Of a stretch of DNA of 64,000 bases, positions 1 through 11,836 are shown piece by piece. This stretch comes from Selaginella tamariscina (taxonomy: Eukaryota; Streptophyta; Lycopodiopsida; Selaginellales; Selaginellaceae): positions 45,983 to 109,982 of the forward strand of contig PUQB01000397.1 of NCBI GenBank assembly GCA_003024785.1. The letters run 5' to 3'. The notes beneath the pieces were generated by a model. It was given only the letters and a program-made list of their open reading frames with translations. It was not told the origin of the DNA and searched no databases. A program made the position numbers and the translations under genes. Every line of letters starts with the position of its first letter. The stretch's first letter is position 1.

Positions 1-34
1 GAGAGAGACACACACACACACATGAAATATTCAC

Positions 35-2386
35 CTTTGTGACGAAATATCAAACTCTCCAACGTCCTGTGTAAAAAAAGAGAAAAAGCTAATCAACACA
101 CACACACACACAAGCTGACTAAACGTGCAGATGGGAACGGACCTTTCAAGACTTACAATGACATAAAAATTGTCCGCAGGGTCCCCTTGTTTAATAATGT
201 TTGTCCAGCTTTGACTCTTATATCCTCAAATGCATCCACAATTTCATCTCTTAATGAAGCCTCCAAGTCACCAAATAGAAAACTCGCACTAAATAACAAA
301 TATAGATATATCAGTTTATGTTATAATGTAACAGTTAATTTAATATATATTTATGGAACCAGTTGCACCTTAAAATCTTTCGGAGGTGTTCTTTAGTCGC
401 TTCTGATTTTGGAATAGTCCTCCGTGTATAAGCCTCCATTTTTGTAAGTGCTTTATCTCTGCATAAGATATACACAAACATATATGCACACACATAACAT
501 GTATATGATTACCGAATTCTTTCACGCCGTTGCTTTTGAAGAACACCTTTGACCGCTAGTTTCCATGATTCTGCCCAGTTAAGATCTTGGATCCTGAAAA
601 TTTATGTAAGACTTGTGTGTGTGTGTGTGTGTGTTGTGTCCATTCACACATATATACACATAAAGAAAATAACAGAATGAATGTAACAAGTTTACAGATA
701 TCTGGCTGTGAGTGCAATAGTGATATGATCATATAACTGTAGATAAACATTGTGTGTACGTGCTCGCGTGTGTGTACCTTGTGTATAGATAAGTATACTG
801 ACCTTTTTGGGAGAAAATCCGTATCAGTTTCTGATAAGAGGATCTCCGGCTTCCGCATTTCTCCAGAAAATGGTTTAGTTATTTTCTGCACATATTACAT
901 GAATTAACATATATATGTATATAATACATTATACCCATGTATGCAGTTATTTATTAGTTACACTAGTGACTAAATTAAGTTTAAAGTATAAGCTACGATT
1001 GTATGTATAAAATAGATATACATACGTACATGTATGTAGAAGCAAAGCGAGGCAAATAACTCCACAAACTGCTTTATATCCCATAAATCCATTGTTAAAT
1101 TCAGTGATTTCAGTGCTGTGTTCATCCTTTCACGGAGTGCATACAGATCCAACGTCTGAAAAAGTCAATATGTAGTGCATGAACTATGTACGTGCATGTG
1201 TGCGTATGTGCGTGTGCGTGTGCGTGTGAGAGAGAGAGAGAGAGCAGACACACATTCAGGTATATGAACAAATATGTAAATCTATATAAGCTTGGGTGTA
1301 AATACATATACATACAATATACAAATAAACACATACCTTGGGTTCCCATTTAGTGGATAATTGTAACGCGTGCTTCAAGATGGAAACATGCTGATTATTC
1401 AGCCGTCCAAACAGACGCTCCACATCAACAACTGCTTGTAGAAAGTCTACGTCTTCAACATCCTTGTTCAGCCTCTGTTGTTAACATTTGCACTGATAAA
1501 TATTATTTTGATAAAATGCATTTCTTAAACTATATAGTCCATTATTAAGCATTTAACGGCAATTCCATATACATAATGTACATGCTCATACATAGAGAGA
1601 GAGAGAGAGAGAGTTGTGTCTGAATTGCTTTCAGGTCTTCTCTATACATATCTTTCACATCGCAATGTATATCTATGTGCATCATAATGGAAAAAGAACC
1701 CATGGATAATGTAATAAATGTATGATGTATGTATAAGTATATACATACATACATGCATATATAGATCATAGCATTTACATTTACTATGCAGGATTTTACT
1801 TACTCGTATAGTGTGCTTGAATGTTTCGAGATTTGCATCCTCAAGAGCCGTAAGTGCTGCTTCCGTATAGGAAATGAGAGCTGCATTTATGAACTAATTA
1901 ATATATCTGTGTGTGTGTGTGTGTGTGTGTGCATACATACCTGAATTTGATATACATAAGAGAATATACATATATATTTAAACAACGTACATGAAGTATA
2001 TCAAATTTTTGAGAATATAGTATATGTTTTCGTATTTTCAGGCAATATGTTAAATAAAATACAGGTCCTCTTTCAATACCTGCAAGTTCTTTACAAAATT
2101 ACAAACAATTCAAACATATAAGAGAGTATATACATGTATTTTAAAAATAATGTTTATATAAATGTATATGTATGTGTGTGTCTAAGGATATATGCATATT
2201 CTTTCTAAAATGCACATATATATAGACCTGGATTTCTTATGTAAAAGAATATGTATAAATATTGAGAATACATGTATATATACCTGAAATCTCTTCGGAA
2301 GAAGTGAAAATCTCGGCATTTGCTGGCTCTTCGATCGAGGTAGAATCTTCTAAATCATCCGATGCTTCGCCAGGATCGGAACTCAT
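35..2386 (-). CDS. cAMP-dependent protein kinase regulatory subunit-like (PKA-R), 3' end missing
   Basis: Nine exons on the minus strand: 2386-2284, 1880-1804, 1474-1337, 1155-1030, 885-803, 593-513, 458-369, 288-157 and 66-35. All have GT/AG borders, and phases agree except in exon 8. The start is ATG at 2386 (MSSDPGEASDDLED). The diagnostic part is a hinge reading AYTRRTIPKSEATKEHLRKI, then FLFGDLEASLRDEIVDAF, then a cyclic-nucleotide phosphate-binding stretch KQGDPADNFYVI and GEFDIS. This is the order and spacing of cAMP-binding domain A in R subunits. A basic QRRERIR lies 10-20 residues upstream of the hinge, where the pseudosubstrate normally sits. The first ~150 residues are acidic and helical and I recognise no dimerisation domain. 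Exon 8 is one base short (132 nt), so the literal frame breaks inside the cAMP pocket. The rest of domain A and all of domain B lie beyond the edge. Family role: binds and inhibits the PKA catalytic subunit until cAMP is bound. Confidence 0.78.
157..288 (-). other. frameshifted exon 8 of the PKA-R gene (cAMP-binding domain A)
   Basis: The exon reads FLFGDLEASLRDEIVDAF and then VKAGQ in one frame, but KQGDPADNFYVI only in the next frame. Neighbouring exons require 133 nt and 132 are present. One base is missing near 193-203, just before the cAMP-binding cassette. It may be a mutation that kills the gene or a base lost in assembly. Confidence 0.72.
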
Positions 2387-2845
2387 TATGCGAAATGTAT
2401 CCCCAGGAATCTGGTACCCTAATTAGGGCTCTGCCTAGATTTTTAAATTTCAAATTAAGTAGTTTTTAACTTAACGTTTAATTACATTAATCCGTACTAC
2501 GGAAGATCCGTGTGTAAAATACGCTGTGCACGCATGTGCAATACGTAGAATACGCTATTTTGTACAGGACCATTGTGTGACTTATGTACAAAGTATCGTT
2601 CTCAACTCTCTAGTACAAGATTGTACAATTTCAGTTTAAAATGAACGTGTGACTTTTGTACAAAGTGTCATTCCCGCCAAAAACATGTTCATGGTATACA
2701 AATTTCCTTTGTTAAACTATATTATAATGTTGTCCAGAACAGCTAATTTCTAATAAAGATAGTTAGAGACATAAATATTTGCATAATAATAATTAACGAT
2801 CCAGGAGGCATTCCCTTACATTAGTTTAAAATTTAAATTTTGTGG
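2387..2845. other. upstream region of the PKA-R gene, no gene seen
   Basis: AT-rich sequence upstream of the PKA-R start codon. Two copies of a short motif about GTGTGACTT..TGTACAAAGT occur near 2575-2600 and 2647-2670, a small local duplication. No open frame of note and no TATA box I would trust. A 5' UTR and promoter are expected here on the minus strand, but no precise site can be called. Confidence 0.35.
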
Positions 2846-4046
2846 GTCCTGATTATCTTTCTTTAAAATTCAACAGGGTTGACCACTTAAGAGCAAGGGA
2901 CTGAGGGTCAATGGATTCTTAAGTTAAACTCATCAAGTATGTTTATATTGGAAATGAGATTATGTGTTAATCCACTTTATTAAAAAAAGAAAATAAGGGA
3001 GGAGCCTTTGTCGCATTTTAAATAGGATATACAATAAAAATTCTTGGTTTCATGACTAACTTGCTATTCTTGTACTGACGCTTGTGTTATTAAGATTTAA
3101 CCTTATGTTCAACTTTCAAATAATAAGGTACTCACTTTCAAAGTAACTTACCTTTAACGTTGACAAATCCGTGCCTAAAAGGTTTTGTTTTAAAAGTTAA
3201 AGGTTAATACATGTTTCCAGCCTCTTTCTCCATGTTAAACTAAGAGTAGCACTCATATCTAAATAGGGCACATTTGTGTCCTTATTCAATTATAAGTGTG
3301 GGATGAGTTAGGCTGTGGCGAAATACCCCACATCTTGAAAATAGTGTCACATGAACATGTGATACTAAGTAAACAACACACAGTACAACGCATAAAGCAC
3401 ACCCTTTGGGGTTATGTCATGGGTTTAATGCCAAGAGTTGAATACTTTAACAAGCATGCATGTTTGTGCTTGCATAAAAGTGCTAAGTCTTGAGCATCGG
3501 CTTAAGGAAGGTTAGGTCTCATAATTGGGTGTGTTATTGTCACACTTGACTAGGTGGTGTTCTCCTTGGGATTCAGGAGTTCAACAACCTAAACTCATTA
3601 ACATGAGCCCTTTCGTGAGACACTCGCAAAGTCATATGGTTAGGGTTATCTACATCTAGCCTTAGGGAGTTTACTTAATAACACTTATGTCTGCCTATGG
3701 CACACACTTGTTAAGTACTAACCCTAGGTCTAGGATATGACTTAACCACTAAAACTCTTAAGGGTTAGTTATGGGTTAGGGTACCGTTAGTACCCCCAAA
3801 CAAAAGTGATTCCTCAGGAGATAAGTCATGATGCCTTAGCTATATCATGGGGGTATGTGCAAAGCATGTCTCATCAGTGAGATTAGGCTAGGAGTCTATC
3901 AGGTCTTTTAAAACATATCTTAAAGTTTACTCGGATTATCCTTTAAGGTTCGAAGTCAACTCTTGGAGTCCAAGAGTTTGACCCCCCGAAGACTCCAAGA
4001 GTTAACCCCCCGAACCTTAAAGAATAATCCAAGTAGACTTTAAGAT
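2846..4046 (+). repeat. dispersed repeat, copy A (non-coding, ~1.2 kb)
   Basis: This stretch matches, with many substitutions and small indels, the split stretch 21590-21797 plus 28498-29520. Shared landmarks in the same order are GTCCTGATTA, CCCTTTGGGGTTAT, AAGCATGCATGTTT, GGAGGTTAGGTCTC and CCTTTAAGGTTC. It has no coding potential I can see. It ends in a foldback (3917-4046). It could be a non-autonomous LTR-type element or another abundant repeat; neither LTRs nor a target duplication were found. Confidence 0.65.
3917..4046. repeat. imperfect inverted repeat, arms ~54 bp
   Basis: Arm 3917-3970 (ATCTTAAAG...CTTGGAGTC) is the reverse complement of 3991-4046 (GACTCCAAG...CTTTAAGAT) with a few mismatches and a short insert. 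A 20-bp loop separates them. A single-stranded copy would form a long hairpin. It closes copy A of the dispersed repeat; in copy B only the left arm is recognisable, near 29487-29516. Confidence 0.75.
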
Positions 4047-4449
4047 CATGTGGCTACAACAAGGTGCAACAATAACAACAAAACCTTCTTGCAAGCTAGT
4101 GATGAAAAGTCTTCAAAATCAAGCAACTAGGTAAGTCTCTTCATCTATTCTTGCATTTATGGTTCATGGAAACAGGTGGGGCAAACTTACGATTAGCCAG
4201 ATTGGGAGAGTTAGATTTGCATGAAATGGAGAATTTTCTTTAATATATTTAATAAATTTGATTTATTATTACTCACTTGCCTATCGGGATGAGTAGCAAA
4301 GTGCATGGATTGGTAGTTGTGGTGGCTAAGCAACAAGCCATGGTGGTGGCAAAAGTGGTGGCCAAGCTACAACAACAAGTCATGGTGGAGAGCACATTGA
4401 AATTGATGAAGATGAAGAAGCAAGCAAGGTAAATAGGAGAGGATCAAAA

Positions 4450-5185
4450 AGGTTTTGTAGATGAAATTGGACAAGGGAGGAAACTTTCATATTGGTTGAG
4501 TTAAAACAATAGGAATTTCTTAGGAGGCTAGAAAATGATAAGCTAGCACCAAACTCAATTCAACTACAAAGGTATGCTAGACTCTCATTGTAATGTAGTT
4601 CATGAGAGAGGATAAAAACTATAACATGAATACTAATAATTTATTTAATTTATAGGGAGTGTACATGACATGCAAGTATGGAAAAATAGTATCATTCATA
4701 AAAAGATTAAAGATGGTACGTATCTTTAGGCTTCTATTGAGAGGATACACACAAATCTTGTGAAACCATACTTAATAGGTGACAAGGGTTATAAATTGCA
4801 ATCGCACGTGACGATTCCTTATTTTGGTATGATCCTTTGTGTTACATGTGTTTTTTATTTGTTATAACTATTCTTTATTTTAAACATTAATTATTATTAT
4901 GTTGATAAACCTTAAATGTAGTAGGGTTATAAAACAAGTGTTTAGACTTAAGTTGCAGTAGGGTTATAAAACAAGTGTTTAGACTTAAGTTTCATTATCA
5001 TGATAACAAGTTAAAAGTGAAGTTACATCATTTGTCAAACACCATCTATGCATGTGTCATCATCCATGACTTCTTAATTAACAAAGGTGAGGCAAATATG
5101 GAGACTACACTAAGGCACATAGATAAAGGATATAATAACTTTGTCAATATGTTAAGTATGATGATCCTAAAAGGGATTTGAAAGA
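4450..5185 (+). pseudogene. PIF/Harbinger transposase relic with MYB/SANT-like segment
   Basis: Near 4461-4580 one frame reads NWTREETFILVELK followed by an in-frame stop, which resembles the MYB/SANT-like DNA-binding protein carried by PIF/Harbinger elements. From about 4735 a frame gives VKPYLIGDKGYKLQSHVTIP, the typical G-D-x-G-Y segment of the Harbinger DDE nuclease. At 4975-5181 a short frame ends with TIYACVIIHDFLINKGE, matching the C-terminal (Y)ACC(I)LHN region of that family. Frames are interrupted and pieces of the catalytic core are missing, so no active transposase is possible. Repeated blocks at 4918-4945 and 4955-4990 show a local duplication. Terminal inverted repeats were not found. 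Confidence 0.55.
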
Positions 5186-5241
5186 GGTAAGTGAAGCAAC
5201 ACAAGATGTACATACGATTCGGACAACTTTAGAAGCTCGTC

Positions 5242-5840
5242 TTATTTTAGGTACACCACTTTTTGAGTTTGAATATCAAATATGTATCCACAAACGGTAA
5301 TAGAAAGAAGTAAAGCCATACCGCAGATCGCAACACCGCTGACACAGTCCGAATGGCCTTCCAGCTTTCTCACGGTGGCTTCCGCTAGCGATGACGACTC
5401 AGGCTCCTCTTGGTTAGCAGGGATGAGGCCGTGAAAGCCAAGACACCAGAATCTCTCTTTCACTCATCTTGCGAAACAGTGTGCGCTAAGATGGAGTCGG
5501 ACTTGCCCATGGTCGGTCTTTGATCGGCTTAGCGAGTAAGACACTGAGACAGGAACTTTGAATGCTGGATTTTCTAAGTGATTATCTACAATTTCCTTGT
5601 AAGCTTGCGTGAAGGACGATTGGTAGGTTGAGAAGCAGACGGAGAAGAAAAACATGAAAAGGACCATACGTCAGCTGACTCGGCCACAAGAGGTTTGCAG
5701 TTCCATTCCTGCCGAGACATGAAGGTGCATGGTATTAGGAGCACAATGCTTCCTCTCTACGGTCCCGTGGCGCCACAAGTACAAGGCTTCCTTGATCATG
5801 CTGTCGCCAGCATGAAGAAGAAGTAAAGACACGGAGTGGT
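5242..5840 (-). pseudogene. fragment of a WD40-repeat gene, otherwise unidentified
   Basis: On the minus strand 5463-5242 reads ATVRKLEGHSDCVSGVAICG then LLLSITVCGYIFDIQT, the pattern of one WD40 blade (GH dipeptide, buried hydrophobics) with the final W-D replaced by F-D. The upstream stretch 5667-5464 includes AYKEIVDNHLENPAFKVPVS. Another ~50 codons read through 5830-5690 (MIKEALYLWRHGTVERKH) in a separate frame. The G+C content is well above the flanks. It looks like a gene piece, possibly captured by a transposon, since it abuts the Harbinger relic. I cannot name the parent gene. Confidence 0.4.
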
Positions 5841-6767
5841 CACCCAACCATTCATAGTCATGTTGTAAAAGTTATACACACCTTACCACCGTATGGGTGC
5901 GGGTGGCCCGTACCTATATGCCCATTTGAAGGATTTTCAATGTTATGATATAATTAACAATTGTGTTTTTATTTTATTTTTTTATATTTGTTAAAGTTAC
6001 TGAAGATGAATTCTTTAAGTAGATGCATTGTAAAGAACAACAGCAGACATTCAAAATATGTAATGGTAAATAACGTTAAATAGTTCATTCAACAATATAA
6101 AACTATATCTTTTAAATAATATAATGACCTCGAGTGAACAACTTAATGTTATAAGAGATGATGAAATAACATTGTAAAGCTCATCAATTATGGATTTGAA
6201 GCTTATATTTACAAGTAAGAAAAATGTATTAGAACCACTTAAAAACATACTTTTTAATATATACTTTCACTTGAACAACTTTAACACATCATATGGATAT
6301 GCCCTTTAGCAATTCACTTACCATTATATTATACAAACATTTTTGAAAAAAAAAACATTATTTGATGTGAGTAAAACAACATCCCACATCTTATAGTTAT
6401 AAAGTTATTTATTTAATATCAACCAAATTATAAAGATTTAGTTTCACCATTTTTTTAATATGGTTAAATACAATAAAGAAATTTATCGTTAACTTTATCA
6501 TTCAACCATTTGTAGAATTACGTTTCTTATATTTTTCCTATATAAGTAAATGAAGATAATCAATTTAAAATAACTTTTATAATGTAAAAGAGAATCTTAA
6601 ACTATTTTTCATATAGTTTCCATGTTTATTGCATTCATAATTATTTTAATATTTCAAGATGCATAAGAGTTAAATATGAATTTAAATTGTAATAATAATA
6701 ATAAATAATGTGAAAAATTGATGGCAATATGAATTTGTGCTATATATATGGATAATTTGTGTTATAT

Positions 6768-6801
<34 letters not shown>

Positions 6802-7093
6802 GCACAATGGCAATATGAATTATATGCCATTGACATGTAACATATGTGTGTACATATTTATTATTTTTCTTCACAAGTTATTATAAAGAGTAAATATTTG
6901 ATTTCTTTTGTAAATTTATTGATAATCTCTTAATTAGTTCATAACAAGTTTTAACAAGGTTAAGATTTTTAAAAAAATATAAAAAAGAAAGAAAAAACAT
7001 TTTTTTGAATGTTAAATTTAATTAAATTCTTAAGAGTTAGGCAAAAAAGATATTCAATGGAAAAGATATAAGATTGTGTATAGAACATTGACA

Positions 7094-7290
7094 CACAAGT
7101 TGGGGATGACTAAATGCACATAGTCAAATTATTAAATGCACATGGTGACATATTTTACATATTTATAATTTATTTAGTTATATATATATGTAAAATAGTT
7201 AAATAAATATATAAAAGATGTGTGACTATATACATTTAATAATTTGACTATGTGTCTTGAGTCGCCCCTTCCATCCCCGCCTCTTGTAAG
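7094..7290. repeat. MITE-like foldback element, ~197 bp
   Basis: Left arm 7094-7175 (ACAAGTTGGGGAT...CACATAGTCAAATTATTAAA) and right arm about 7195-7290 (...TTTAATAATTTGACTATGTG...CTTGT) are inverted complements over most of their length, with a small insert in the right arm. Size, structure and AT-rich interior fit a miniature inverted-repeat transposable element. No convincing target duplication was seen, so the family cannot be named. Confidence 0.65.
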
Positions 7291-7310
7291 TTGTTCGTTA
7301 TAAAAAATAA

Positions 7311-7404
7311 TATAGAATTATGAGTATAAACTTTATATTCATAATTCTATATTGTAAATAATTTTAATGACTTTATATTATAAAGTCATTAAAATCATTT
7401 ACAA
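7311..7404. repeat. two adjacent near-perfect hairpins
   Basis: Hairpin 1 has 18-nt arms at 7311-7328 and 7334-7351, one mismatch and a 5-nt loop. Hairpin 2 has 26-nt arms at 7352-7377 and 7379-7404, one mismatch and a 1-nt loop. Hairpin 2 starts on the base after hairpin 1 ends. Both are A+T-rich. They lie 20 bp beyond the MITE-like foldback and may be part of the same insertion cluster. Confidence 0.8.
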
Positions 7405-9325
7405 TTTAGTTAAAAAAAAATAAATAATCACAAATTAGTTCTCAATTACTTTATTGAGTAAAGAAAGGCATCATTTGAGTATTACATCTTTAAAGTGATA
7501 ACTAAAAGGTGGTTCATGCTGGATTATTTGTTTAATTTAAAATTTAATTAATTAAAAAATCTTGAAAATGCATATAATTTTCAATAAGTGTTTCTAACTC
7601 ACCTCATGAGATCTTTATCGGGAAATAACAAACTTTAATTAGTTATGTTTGATTTATAAGAATTTTAATTTTAAAAAATGTATTTTAAATGTTCTAGTTT
7701 ATTTTTGATTTGAATGTGTACTTTCGTGAGTTGATCAGTTAGTTAAGTAAATTACTTAAAAACTATGTTAGGACAAGTTAGATTTATAATTTAATAACAT
7801 TTACCTTAACAAATAGAAATAAAAATAAATTATATAAACATTTACTTTAGACTTTGTCATTGGGTATTATATATGATAAAGTAAATTATTTTATAAGGTA
7901 AATTGCTCTATAATATGTTAATGTAAATTGCTTTGTCAAGAGCTATCTTATTAATTTAGAGTGGATATTAAATAAAAGCATACACCGTACCTCTAAATAT
8001 TAAATAAAAAAACATATACCGTCGTACTTTGTCCTTGGAAATGTTCTTTCTCAAAAAACATTTGATTATTTATTTCACCTAACAACACCATAAATTGAAT
8101 TATTAATGATTTTTAAAACTAACATTATTTATTAAGTCCTACATGAAACTGTTGTTTGTAACATTCAGTTATTTTTTTTATTGAAACCTTATTATACTTC
8201 TTTTTACTTACGTTAATTTAATACCGTTGTTATTTCATAATGTATATCCACCATAGTTTATTAATAGATTTAACATGAGTAACCTAAACCTTAAATTTAA
8301 TTTAGAAATTAAGTTATTTATTTTAAAATTATTTTTAAACATAAATCTAAACAGTGAAGATCAAATTATTTGCAATGGTAAATACAACCGTTCACACTCA
8401 CCTAATAATTTTATAATTATTTTAAATACTAAGTTGCCAACCCACCGTACTCACCCAGTAATTTTATAATTGCTTTGAATATGAGGTCTGTGGTTCTATT
8501 CATGTCACCTTAATGTACTTATTTTGTTATAATATTTAAAACTATGTGTGGTTTAAATTTTGGATATATAAAAGTTTCTTAATTAACAATATTAAATTTA
8601 CTGGGTCCCTTTTGACAATCTTTTTTATTGTGCTCTCTGATCATTACTTGAAACCTAACTTCAAGAGCTTCTTTGAAATAATAACGACTTAGATTCTTAC
8701 TATTATATGAGTATGTGAATACCAAGTAAATACCCAGCCGTAACTAGGTGTAACAAGCCGAACTCACTGTGAACAAACTTATAAGGCCCTCTAATATTCA
8801 CTAAATACATCTACATCCATTACACACGATAGGGATGTTTAAACACACATGTTCGTGACGGTTGTGGCATATCATCATTCTGTAACTATCATGTGGCAGC
8901 TTCTGTACAAACAAGTGGCCAACGTAGTATCCTATACAATCATCCGTATAGGGATGTTTGACAAATAGACAAGCTACTACGTACAAGTTATTGTAACATC
9001 ATTGTCAACACTTTCTCTTTTACATCCTCCAAACCAATTGAATCCCAGCTTGTCCCCTGTGTATTAATACATAATGTATGTTGTCACCATACACAGACAT
9101 GTATGCATGGACAATGACTGGCCACAAGGGCTTGATGTAGAAGAACATGTGCAAATCATTAGCAAAAATAATGCTTAATTAAGTGCAGCAATTCGCAAGC
9201 ACAATCATGTACTATTGATTTACTAAGCATGAATGCAACTATTTCCAGAAAAGAGGCATGTAAATGCAGTGGAGTGCACACGTTTGTAATTCAGCATCTG
9301 AAAAAAAATCCGCATGACTTAGTAC

Positions 9326-9743
9326 CTTCAGAACTGAATGAACATCAAACTTATTGTCGCAAGTTCTCTGGATGCTTGCATGATTGGTTTCCATTTTATC
9401 CATAGATTCAAATACAAAGAAAATTTCTCAAGCGTCTTTTGATCTTCACAGATCACATGGAAGCTGTATTCATCACCCACCTTTGACACCTCTAACTGTT
9501 TCAATTCAGTATATATGTAATTCAATTCCTGTATATATATACACACACAGATTTGTAAACTTACTTGCATTATTCCACTGTCCTTGATATTCTCACTGGA
9601 AGAAGCAGGTAAACAAGCCGGTAATTCAGCTTGAACTGGATTCTTAGATCTCGCTTCTAGAGCTTGTATTTCATCTCCCAGAGATTGCACGCTGCATTCC
9701 GATGATGAATGTAATTTATGACTGCCATTGCAATGCGCTCATT
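9326..9743 (-). pseudogene. bHLH transcription factor relic (helix 2 and ACT-like domain)
   Basis: Two exon-like pieces. Piece 1 (9743-9565) encodes NERIAMAVINYIHH, resembling bHLH helix 2, in one frame, and VQSLGDEIQALEARSKN, the following coiled stretch, in another. A GTAAGT donor ends it. Piece 2 (about 9528-9326) encodes LKQLEVSKVGDEYSFHVICE, then in a shifted frame HASIQRTCDNKFDVHSVLK. That is the strand-helix-strand pattern of the ACT-like domain found at the C terminus of many plant bHLH proteins. At least two frameshifts are needed and the basic region is not recognisable. Likely a decayed gene; a broken assembly of a real gene is the alternative. Confidence 0.55.
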
Positions 9744-9849
9744 CTGAATAAAACAATCTCTTTAGTAGCAATTTTGAGAGCGGATTATGTACACTTACAG
9801 TGCTCATGTTCAGGATTCGTCTGGTTTGCGTGTGTGTGCAGAGTTTGAA

Positions 9850-10720
9850 AGAGAAGCCAAAGTCTATGTCAAGAAAAATCTACACCACACACAGGAAATC
9901 TATATAGAATTTGGGACCTAGTTGGAGATATCACATGAAAATTGTGGGATGCACAGTTGTTCTCCCACTAATCACGTGGGATTCAAAATTAAACACCTGC
10001 TTAAGAATAAAAACAGCATAACTTACTGTTTACAAACAAGATCAATAGAAATCTCTATTTTGCATGATTTTATTTATACAGATCCAGTACATGGTACACT
10101 ATATGCACATGTTCTATGTACACAAATGGAATAAATTCCAGAGGCGGTCTGGTTCAAAAGTCAGTCATGAAATACATTATTCTGAGATATATCCATATTA
10201 TCCAGTTATATTTATGACCATCTCAGCTGCTAATGTGAAAGTTGTACTTGTTGTGCTAGATCCCTATAACACGCGCGCGACATGCATATACTACACAATC
10301 TGCTATACATAAATACACAACCGGTGCTGTATTCACACATAGATATACATACGCATATGCATGTATGTATGTTGTTTTAGAGATATCACTCTTTGGTGTA
10401 AACATTATATTCAGCGAGAACCACACACACACACACACACAAGCATATCCTGGAAAGAGACATCACATCCGATTTCTACAGAAGTTGTACCTGTGTTTGC
10501 TGGCAAGTGGACATTTGATCTTTGATATTATATGTTAAATGATTATTCTAATAAAGTCTTATTCATGATGCATTTTAATGTAGTAGAACTGTAAGGATGA
10601 CATAGATATATAAGGACATGGCTTACGTTTCCAAGTTGAAAACAGTAGTTATACTGACAATGGTGTATGACATTCAATGAAGTGATACGTCATAATATTA
10701 ATATATATATACGACGTATA
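9850..10720. other. gene-less stretch
   Basis: Only short frames of simple-repeat origin. (AC)n runs near 10422-10441 and mixed AT-rich sequence. No gene, RNA or transposon signature recognised. Confidence 0.4.
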
Positions 10721-10959
10721 CTATAGAGAGATGAGTTTGCTTTTAACTATGTACTTTTCAATAAACAGGTCACCCATGAAACATGTTGTAAGAGCCTTGA
10801 GATTGCGATTAACCTTAACCATGTTAAACTCCTTACTCGCTCTGCATTGTAGTGAGTCTTGGTCACACTCTTTCCGGTGCTCCTTGACACTTGGCATGAA
10901 CCTGGACATTCAGGTGAAATATGAGGAGTCTCCACGAGGATGCCTCTTGGCTTAGAATG

Positions 10960-11132
10960 GCCATTACACAGATCGGACTCGAATTTAAACACAAACTCAG
11001 ACCTTGGGTTGTTCTTAGACTTGGATTTGGACAAGAGCTCACACTCCAGCTTGGATTCAGACTCGGACATTAGCTCGTATAAGAACTTTATACATACATA
11101 CATACATATATACATACGTACGTATGTATGTA

Positions 11133-11172
<40 letters not shown>

Positions 11173-11520
11173 CATGATTCAGACTGATTCTCTTACTGGA
11201 CCTCGGACTTGAACCTCAGTGGACTTCAAACTAGACCTAGAACTCGGACTCGGACTATTCTTGGACCTTCAAGGCGATTTAGTGCTTGGGACAAGATGCA
11301 TTCTCCGGGATGTTGGCTATGGCTTGGAAGGCGATTCATTCTTAGACGTAATATGTCACCGGGATGCTGGCTGAGGTTTAGAAGGTGACTCCAATGACCA
11401 ATCTGTTCTATGACATGCTGGCAAAGGTTTGGAAGGTGATTCCTGTTTGGGATAAGAAGTGTTCTTCAAAATACTAACTGTGACTTGGAAGGTGACTTAT
11501 ATTATAAAGTCGGTGAGTTG
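10960..11520. repeat. degenerate tandem repeats beside a Ty1/copia fragment
   Basis: 10970-11270 is a degenerate ~12-15 bp reiteration around GGACTCGGACTT / TTGGACTTGGA, which makes the Asp/Ser/Leu-rich frames seen there. It is interrupted by (CATA)n(GTAT)n(TA)n at 11095-11168. From 11280 to 11510 four units of about 55-65 bp share the core TTGGAAGGTGATTC. This may be the variable part of a long terminal repeat, because a copia gag start follows, but no second LTR exists in the window to test that. Confidence 0.5.
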
Positions 11521-11836
11521 TCCCTATCGTGTGTTAAAATGTTGAAGGGATATATTAATGAGATGTATGAGCGTTGACTTTGGGTTTTTATCTTGTGTGA
11601 GTTATGTTTACGGGAAAATGGTAAATCAATATCAATTGGGTTTCAATGAATTCGTCCTTTCAAACATTATGTTATTTATAAGTTAGAATATGTTTTAGGT
11701 TTACTTAACTGTAGGTTGGTGGTACTGCAGTGATGAAGATATATATAAACAGCCAATCTACTGCCGCTGATCTGGGGTTTATGTGAAAGTCTATTTACTT
11801 TGAAATTGCAACAGGCTATCGGAGTAAGCAAGCAAT

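Larger units (their letters stand above)
5900..9320. other. AT-rich intergenic stretch with foldback elements
   Basis: Very A+T-rich, with short open frames of biased composition only (for example 8275-8469, rich in N, L and K). An (AC)n(TA)n microsatellite lies at 6769-6802. Foldbacks at 7094-7290 and 7311-7404 are listed separately. Nothing else supportable. Confidence 0.5.

Noticed and set aside
556-891. A 111-codon frame read as one protein
   Set aside because: Only its first 27 codons (885-803) are an exon of the PKA-R gene; the rest is intron with AC/TG repeats, followed by the next exon in another frame.
10940-11212. Open frames rich in Asp, Ser and Leu, and antisense frames rich in Tyr-Ile
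   Set aside because: They come from degenerate tandem repeats and (CATA)/(TA) microsatellites; both strands are open, as expected for repeats.
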